Assembly (NCBI GenBank): GCA_002794775.1
Contig: NBAY01000010.1
Location: 868,001-932,000, forward strand
Direction: 5' to 3'
Length of the DNA stretch: 64,000 bases
DNA from: Porodaedalea pini
Lineage: Eukaryota; Basidiomycota; Agaricomycetes; Hymenochaetales; Hymenochaetaceae
Shown here: in pieces, positions 56,881 through 64,000 of the stretch
Layout: each line of letters starts with the position of its first letter
Position numbering within the stretch: position 1 is the first letter of the stretch
Position numbers and translations under genes: made by a program
The notes under the pieces: generated by a model
Databases searched by the model: none
What the model was told of the DNA's origin: nothing
Seen by the model: only the letters and a program-made list of their open reading frames with translations

Positions 56881-59465
56881 TCAGCATTCATCTACGAGGC
56901 TTTTCTTAGGGAAAGGTTGCTTGAAATCGTCCCTCCAGGTTGTTAAATTCGGATTGGTGTATGCCTCAAGGTACCTCGGATTTACGCAAGCATGAGCCTC
57001 GAGACGAATAAGGAATCACGAAGGAATGAGAGAAACTGACTGATTTATGTACGCCGCAGTCGGAAAGTCTGCAGGGTCGCAGCCAATATTCCTTGAGTCT
57101 GGGTGCTGATAGACGCGGACGTAGTCTATCCGCATGAACGTGGGGAATACTAAATTGTCGAAATCTATAAATCCAAATTGTTCTGATATGCCTAGGTTCA
57201 GAATGATGTACTACACGGAGCAGATATGTAAATAGAAATGCTCTCTCATCTTAGAACTGCTTATGGGGCGCACCATAGGTTCCTGCGGAACGGGACGTGG
57301 GCCGATCTGCGTCGCAGAGTCGGCCCCCATACCAGCTGAGCTGAGTTGCCAAGAAACCTTATCGTCCGCTATCCACCCGATGTAGCTATACATATAAAAT
57401 TGATTGAAATTAATGTCACCAGCTCAAAATAACCAATTAGTACGCACGCATCGTCGAAACCCGGTTTGTATTCGAAGCCGTAAATGCTGAAGCAACCACC
57501 TGTCATCTCGTAACATTCTTGGTTCGTAGTCGTTAAGCTTGACGTGCACTGCTGCAACACGCCGCCGATGTATGGACTCCCCGTCGTGACGGAATCGTCT
57601 GGTATGATAAAATTCCCAGACGTATTCAACCAAGCGTACTCGGCGTTGAAAGGTGCCCATTGGGCAGACTGTGATATTTGACCTTGTGTCGGATCGGCAT
57701 AAGAGACCGTGGCCTCAAAGCCGTCGATTTCGGGAGCCGACCGACCAACGTATGTTCCATCAGAGTGCATGGGACCCGGGTGCGATTCACCCGCACATGT
57801 GCATCTTGAGAGGCGCTGACCAGGTAGGAAAGAAAGGACACCATCGTGAGAGGGATCACCATTCTCGGTAGCTCTGCGGGGAATATGTCACAATAGACAA
57901 ACGGTAGAATCAGGTGAATCAAACGCACGCGAGAGGAAGTCCGTTCATAGTTTGATTAGGCAGAGTACCCACATCACACGAGTCGTAAGAGTATGGCCAC
58001 GTCCCTTCGAGAGAGGCGCCGTAGCCTGCTTGACCAAGGTTCCCCATTGTCCGACTTGAAGGAAATAATTCATGAGCAACATGCTTCCATCAAAAACAGA
58101 CGTACTCACACTGCGGGCCAAAGACCGCTAAAGGGCACGTAGCTTGTTAGGAGCTCTTCAGAAAAGGTCAGATTCTTAACGTACTGTATATTATTAAAAC
58201 CTGGCAGAGAAACATTAGCCTCCAAAATGCCGCCCGTGAAGCAAAACTTGTTCCAGGTATTCATCATCCCGCTTTGGTAGTTCAAACCATGTGTCGATAT
58301 GTTTGACAGTGTAATATAAAGATAATCACCTTTCGTAGTGATCGCTGCAGGGTCATGCCTGGAGAGAAGGGTTAGCAATAACATGGGGAATATCTTGCCC
58401 GTATACACACCATTCCAAGTTTCCAGTTTGCCAGTATTGCAGGTCAACCGCTTCCCAGTATGGATCGTCTGAAGAAAATGAGTTAAGAATACGATGAGAC
58501 GAGCAGGCTGTTCGTGATGAACGACTCACCACCAGGATAAAAAGATCGACCTTCCGCATTAAACTCATCCGAAAACACGAGTTCCATAGTAGACCCATCG
58601 ATATACGATGTCTTCGTCCTAGCATCCTTAGGAGTGTCAGCATCAATCAAACCAAAGTTCCTTAGTATCTGAGGAGTCTGTCCGGTCCTATTCGTGCCGC
58701 CGATGTTCAATCCACCGAGCTTGGAAGGTCTTTGTTTCAAGAAAAAAGAGGCTATGGGATACCAAGCACTATTCGCCAGACGATGACAAACGCTAAGTCA
58801 GCTCTCCCTTTAGCTCTCTCTCCCATCTCACGCTCAACGTACAACAGGCCAATCATTGCAGCATAAAAAACAGCCTATGGGACTTGCTTCGGTCGCAGAA
58901 CATAAGCTAACAATATCTGCTCGTACCAAACAACCAACATTAGACGCCCCGCGAATTGTAAAGAACGTCCCACCCATATCTTTCGACTTATCTCGCCGAG
59001 GGTCGGGCGTATGAAGATCATCGTCAGACTCCCTAAAGTTTGGGCTAGTTGCGCTCCTCCATGATCTGGGATCCGGAGAAAATGAAAACTGATATCACCA
59101 GTGAGCGTTCATCAGTCATCTGAATACATCTCATCATCCAGAGTATCAGTAACTCACTTTGTTGGAGAAAGATGGCACATTGGAAGGTTCTGTGTCTGCT
59201 GTCGAGTAGGGGCTATTCTTCTAAGGTGCAGCACAAGTCGCGGCTCAAATGAGGAACCAAGTTAAGCACTGCGAAATGATGTACGGACAATTAGAAAGCC
59301 AGAGAGCTGGCTGGCAGAAATTAGGTCCTGCTTCGATGGTCGTTCGGTGCCCTGGAAGCTCGGCTTCCTTGTAGACGGGGTAATGAGCAGCGCAGACGTC
59401 GTCATAGGTCTGCATTCATCGTTATAATGACGGTGCTGAGATTGATGAGCGCCACCAAGTACCAT
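56881..59465 (-). CDS. SKN1/KRE6-family beta-glucan synthesis protein (GH16-like)
   Basis: SKN1/KRE6 are type II membrane proteins needed for beta-1,6-glucan synthesis in the fungal cell wall. The C-terminal two-thirds are clear: [109 protein letters not shown], then [17 protein letters not shown] and YVRVYQHP. The tail is [20 protein letters not shown] and SLVDEC. About ten short introns are used. The single membrane segment is [10 protein letters not shown] followed after an intron by [10 protein letters not shown], preceded by a cytosolic Ser/Asp-rich region. The extreme N terminus (start at 59465, [13 protein letters not shown]) is the least certain part. The GH16 catalytic Glu region (ExDxxE-like) is split by an intron and could not be confirmed. 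Confidence 0.88.
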
Positions 59466-60472
59466 TTTTTCACGGAAAAGAGTATAGTGAGGTGGGGGGG
59501 GGGGTGGATGGGGGTCACTTTAAACGAATTTCGGGCACCGCATAAGACGCCGTAAGCACGCAACCCACGGTTGCTTCCCGGCCATGGACGGGAAAGAAAA
59601 AGTAGAGTAAGTCAGCATGAGAAGCGCCGAGGCGGGGGAGTTGCCATCCGTCGTTCGATGTTTCTTCGTATTTCATTCAGCCCGACGTCGCGGATACTTG
59701 AGTTCGCTCGATTATCTCCGGAGACTTGCCGTCCTTAGAGAGTGTTCGGCGGAGTGTTTGCCGAGTTACGGGACAAGGGTGGGCGATCGTTGCATTGCTA
59801 GCGCGGCATCTAGGTCGGCCTGTCGGTAGTCGCTAGCAACATCATACTTCAATGCTGCTTTCAACACAGCCGAAAGCCAGGCAAACCTTTATTTAGCACA
59901 ACACGATGAGGATGATCAAAACGACAAGGCATCACAAAAAATTAGCCGCACTATTTTCTCTTCATCCAAGACACGACAGAGTTCACGGAGCTCAAATCGT
60001 GTTGGCAATACAGAGAAATGCAGCTCGAATGGCGGCGGCGTCTGTCCATGATGTTTATTACTGGGTGCCTCAAAGAAGAGGACCTTCACTCACCTCATAC
60101 CGATCTCCCATTCCATTCGGACGTACTATGTAGAACTTCCGTCTTTCGTTCTGGCCGAGCTCCCGTGAAATCCACCGTGCAACACTTAATATAGCGTGAT
60201 GTAGAGCTGCGTCAGTTTCAACAATACTTACTACGGACCACAACCGAGCCTCGGGATACGTATAGTATTTTCCCAGTTATATGCAGCTCGCTTTTTTCCC
60301 GTTTACTTGTTGTGGACTTTTTATGAAAACCTTTTTTTCTATGCTCTGGTCTGTACTGGAGAAAAGGCAGTCGTTATTCACACAGATTGATGACTAAGAA
60401 ATGGGTTATGTAATATAAAGTTCGCTCTCCAGTTGAACTCGACAGCTGCAACGACGGTAGTTCTGTGAACCC
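59466..60472. other. Divergent promoter region of SKN1 and PIG-T
   Basis: About 1 kb between divergent starts. A G-run of about 10 lies just upstream of the SKN1 start (59,490-59,502). No supported gene. Confidence 0.4.
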
Positions 60473-62446
60473 ATGTATCCGAAAGAGCTCTTACTGCTCA
60501 TCCTCTCATCACTTTCATATCCGTGCTTGGCCTCTGTCTTCTCCGAACATTTCGACGAGCTATTGACCGTACGGCCTCTGAGAGATGGGCGCGTCGCAAC
60601 GCGTTTCGCATTCACCATAACACAAACAGGTGCGGTGCCCCGAACACCTGAGACGCTCCTAGAGGAAGACAAACGTAAGAATCGCTGAATTGTGCTAATG
60701 TCATGCCGGATTGATCTTGGCTGCGTAATCTTTGTCCAGCTCAGCACTATTCGCTGATTCCGTTGTCGCTGGGCCAAACACTTCGAGAGTATGCTGTGAC
60801 AGAGGCTCACCTGAGCTTGAATGCGGGCAAGTGGGATTATGGGAGATGGGGGATGCCTGATGACCTCGCCGTCGCGACTGGTGCCGAGTTATGGGCATGG
60901 ATGGGCGATTCTGAGCTGACGAGGTGTGTTACTACGCAATCTGAATTATGTTTCCGCCAACGATACATCAATACAGCGTAGATGAACGATGGAAAGGCCT
61001 CCGAAATGCTCTCTCCGGCCTCTTTTGCGCGTCAATCGGGGCGTTGGATGACATGCGGACGACTTCTCCCGCCTATGCCTTCCGTCCGGAAGGCGAGCTA
61101 CCGCATCTCAGCCTGAATGAAACGTATAGACTCCGCCACGCGTCGCTTCCCTCTGAGAATGTCTGTACAGAAAACTTGACTCCATTCCTCAAGTTGTTGC
61201 CATGCAAGTCATCGGCAGGTATCGCGTCGTTGTTGAACCCGCATCGGCTATTCGACGCAGACTGGCATGGTATGGGTATCCACGTTACGTGGCACGAGGT
61301 GGAAGGGGTTAAGCTACAGCTAAGCTTCCAGGCTGTATTCGATCCCGTTCGCTTGTCCACTCATCAAAAACGAGGTAATCGTTTAGCTCATGTCGAATGT
61401 GGATTTTTTTGACTGACCGTCCCTTCCCGCAGATTTTTCATTCCAGTCGCTGTTTGACCGTTCAATATCAAAAGCATGTCCAGTGGCTTCAGACGGCAAG
61501 ATTGAAGTTTCTTTACCTCAGGATGTTGGGTACTCGATAACGCCAGAGCCATCATTTCTCCACGATCAAGTCGCTGTCTTCGACATTACGAAAGGTCCGT
61601 GCTTCCTGTCTCATAGTCGGTGATATCTAAGCGCGTATGTATTCAGCCCAGTTTCAATCCATGGATATTTCCGTTCGTTATCCGGGAGAAAGTTCGTTTT
61701 CATACCGTAAGTTCATGTACCCACTCAAGTATATAGTCGCTGATAGGAGCAGCGCTGGAACCACCCGAGACTCCTTTAGCCGATTTTGAAATCGTGCGTA
61801 CGTTCACTAGGTCAACGCAATCTCGCGGATGGCTTAGGGTCTCCATCCGGAACAATCGTGCGCATGATTTGCAGCTTCTCTACGTCGAGACGATGCCGTG
61901 GCTAGTTACATTCTATCTCCATACACTTGGCCTGACCGTTGATGGCCAAAGGCGCGGTCCGTCCATTCCCCTTTTGTCGAGATAACGAAACAGTCTTTAA
62001 TTTAAGTTGCAGACGAGCTAATGATGCGTTTGGCGTATACACCACCTGAGGCACACGGGCGACCGACACTCTTTGAGGCCCAGCTCACCGTCCCGGCCGC
62101 ATCGACGCTCCAGCTGTCGATGGACGTGACCAAGTCTTTCTTACGATACACCGAGCACCCTCCGGATGCGCAGCGCGGCTGGGACTTGCCGCCGGCTGTC
62201 TTCGTCGTTGGTGGGAATGACTCAGCAACGCGCGGTCAGCGCGTTTACACTTCGGCGGTGCTCGTCGACGTCGCTACGCCGGACTTTAGCATGCCGTATA
62301 ACGTGATTATCATGAGCAGCACGCTCATCGCGCTCATCTTCGGAAGCATCTTCAATCTTCTTACTCGCCGATTTGTCTCCATCGACGTTGGTGACAGCAA
62401 TGCCAAGAGCGACAAGGAACTCGAACCTGAGAAGAGTGCTGGCTGA
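60473..62446 (+). CDS. GPI16: GPI transamidase component PIG-T/GPI16
   Basis: PIG-T/Gpi16 stabilises the ER complex that attaches GPI anchors to proteins. A signal peptide opens the protein (MYPKELLLLILSSLSYPCLA), followed by FSEHFDELLTVRPLRDGRVA, HYSLIPLSLGQTLREYAVTE and AHLSLNAGKWDYGRWG. Later blocks are FCASIGALDDMRTTSPAYAF, ENVCTENLTPFLKLLPCKSS (the conserved Cys that pairs with the Gpi8 subunit is in this region), HRLFDADWHGMGIHVTW and YVETMPWLVTFYLHTL. A single C-terminal membrane helix (VIIMSSTLIALIFGSIFNLL) ends in a short charged tail. Exons join with about seven introns. Order and length of about 560 residues match the family. Confidence 0.93.
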
Positions 62447-64000
62447 CTCGGGAAATGTATTCGTACTTATCTGTTATATTCTTGCTTGCTTTCTGGCTTC
62501 ACCTTATTTCGTGCATCTTTGAGATTGAGTGGGCTATAATCTAGACGACGGACACGCGACGTCGTGTAGCGGGAGCATCTGGTTTTGAATCTTCCATTCG
62601 TGCTTGCGGAGAAGCCAGCGATGCGGAGAGTAACGCCGCGTTTTGATCTCCCCAACCAAATCTCGGACAGATGATGCCTTGCGCGATCTCTTCTTCATAT
62701 AAATCGGCCTTGAAGCTTCATCGCAAGGGCGAGGCAGAAATAGTGAGGAAACCCCCTTGTTCTTTATACCATCATCTGATCAACGTTTGACGGCATGTAT
62801 GCAGATCTAGTTCTCGGCAAATAGGAACTGCATGCTGATCGTTCAAATGGGCGCGGAATGGAGACTATTGAGCCAACCCGATGTGCCGACGTAATGCCCG
62901 CCGACATCGCAGGCACATTTTTGTGGATGTTAAATTGAGAGGTCGCCCGCACGACTACGCATGTTTCTCTTCTATTTCCTGCAGACGGGCAGCTCTTACG
63001 AGACATCTTGCACTGAGCACCTGAACACACCACTAGCCTGTCCAGGACCATCCTCATCAGTCAGATGGCACGCCTCTATCTTTCATTTGCTATGGCGTCT
63101 ATGCTCTCATGCGATCGCACACCTTGGTCCGCAACTGCTACATCTCGGCAAGATCTCTCAAGGAGAAGGTTCTCGGCAAGAAACGCTCTTCGATCGAGCA
63201 ATGAAGTCGAAGACCAGCAGAAGACTCCAGATAGGAAGAGGATAATTGGATTCTCATAAGTATGGGTGCCGGCATATGTGGGACCTGGATGCATATGCGC
63301 AAGGGCTTTATGATTGAGCTTCCGATAGCTAATGTGAGTAAGCAATAAACACGAATTACGGGACCAATACAGCATAAACGAACGTCCTGCAAAGTAGGAC
63401 CACTAGGTAGCAACAGCTCCAGAAGCGAATAAGCTCCTAATTTAGTTTCAACCCGAATGTGGCCTTTACACGTTTCTGGATTGCACCATATTTACACTGC
63501 ATCAACGTTATATAAGTGCGAAACCCCGAAGAGCGCCTTTCCTTCGTCCGAGACTTGGAAGAGGACCGTGAGGAAGACATGTTTAGGCAACTGTAATGCT
63601 GCCAAATACACCTTCCAGTATGACTGATGTTCTTTCTCTTGTTATCCTCGGCGAAGTACTATGCTTTGGGCGAGGCGAGGCGCCGCTCGCACACGTTTTT
63701 GGTCATACCCCCGTATCGCGTAATATGATGAAACAAGATTTTCTAAATGAGTAAGTAGCTTGAGCTCGTGTCTCAAAGTTGTCTCTACATGTGTCAATAT
63801 TTGGGAACCCCACGCTTATAGCTCGAATATGCTTCCATAAGGCTCTGCATATGCAGAGCGGTGTATCACTTCGAAGTATAGTACAGATTCGCACCATCCG
63901 ACACGATCCTTGCTTAGTCTGATACCTTCCGTGATCCCCACAGTGCATATTTAGCTTCTTCTGCTCAGCTGGGCAGGCACATGACAGCTTGCCCTAACCA
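62447..64000. other. Intergenic to the right edge
   Basis: About 1.55 kb with no splice-supported gene, repeat pair or RNA gene recognised. Short open frames on both strands near 62,960-63,410 overlap each other and are probably chance. Confidence 0.4.

Noticed and set aside
59490..59502. G-run as a G-quadruplex promoter element for SKN1
   Set aside because: A single homopolymer run without the spaced G-tracts needed for a convincing quadruplex motif.
62764..63413. Open frames on both strands near the right end
   Set aside because: Several overlap on both strands with no domain or intron support; chance is the simplest explanation.

Overview
The window is nuclear DNA from a filamentous basidiomycete, most likely an agaricomycete. 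The evidence is dense introns of about 50-75 bp with GT..AG (occasionally GC..AG) borders, short intergenic gaps, and gene content typical of that group: a laccase with about 17 introns, a tandem P450 pair, F-box/LRR-type proteins and a SKN1/KRE6 beta-glucan synthesis protein. No prokaryotic, viral, CRISPR or tRNA features were recognised. All gene models were assembled by eye by joining exons across splice sites, so exon borders are proposals.

Layout. 1-115 is the 3' end of an unidentified Q-rich protein gene. 665-3003 encodes RAD52. 3546-4720 holds one foldback transposable element nested inside a relative. 4849-7392 (-) is a laccase and 8141-10819 (-) cytosolic glutamyl-tRNA synthetase. 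11201-12812 is a cluster of miniature elements: a pogo/mariner-like MITE carrying a hAT-like MITE, followed by an 849-bp palindrome. 12969-14684 is a divergent protein kinase with a probable frameshift. 15597-19745 (-) is RPAP1/Rba50, divergent from a second kinase at 20073-22184 (+).

23267-29342 contains two paralogous cytochrome P450 genes in tandem, separated by an 805-bp mariner-like MITE. Then follow a CCDC25/Jlp2 homologue (29760-31029), glutathione synthetase (31212-32982), ISA2 (33152-33979, -), a small Cys-rich gene (34231-34686, -), a gene-poor 2.9-kb stretch with one possible small gene, a Ubc1-type E2 (37628-38507), an F-box protein (39118-40740), VTS1 (42769-45013), a 399-bp MITE, a short-chain dehydrogenase (46096-47377) and a frameshifted F-box gene (47681-49071, -).

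The right part carries a calpain with a ZZ zinc finger (49461-52875, -), ATP synthase subunit f with a 9-nt micro-exon (53908-54530, -), a possible 65-aa protein (55628-55881), SKN1/KRE6 (56881-59465, -) and the GPI-transamidase subunit PIG-T/GPI16 (60473-62446). The last 1.5 kb shows no gene.

Most genes are unrelated housekeeping genes, and no biosynthetic cluster or dedicated defence system is evident. The most unusual parts are the nested miniature transposons with readable target-site duplications, the P450 duplication, two apparent frameshifted genes, and several short uncharacterised genes.
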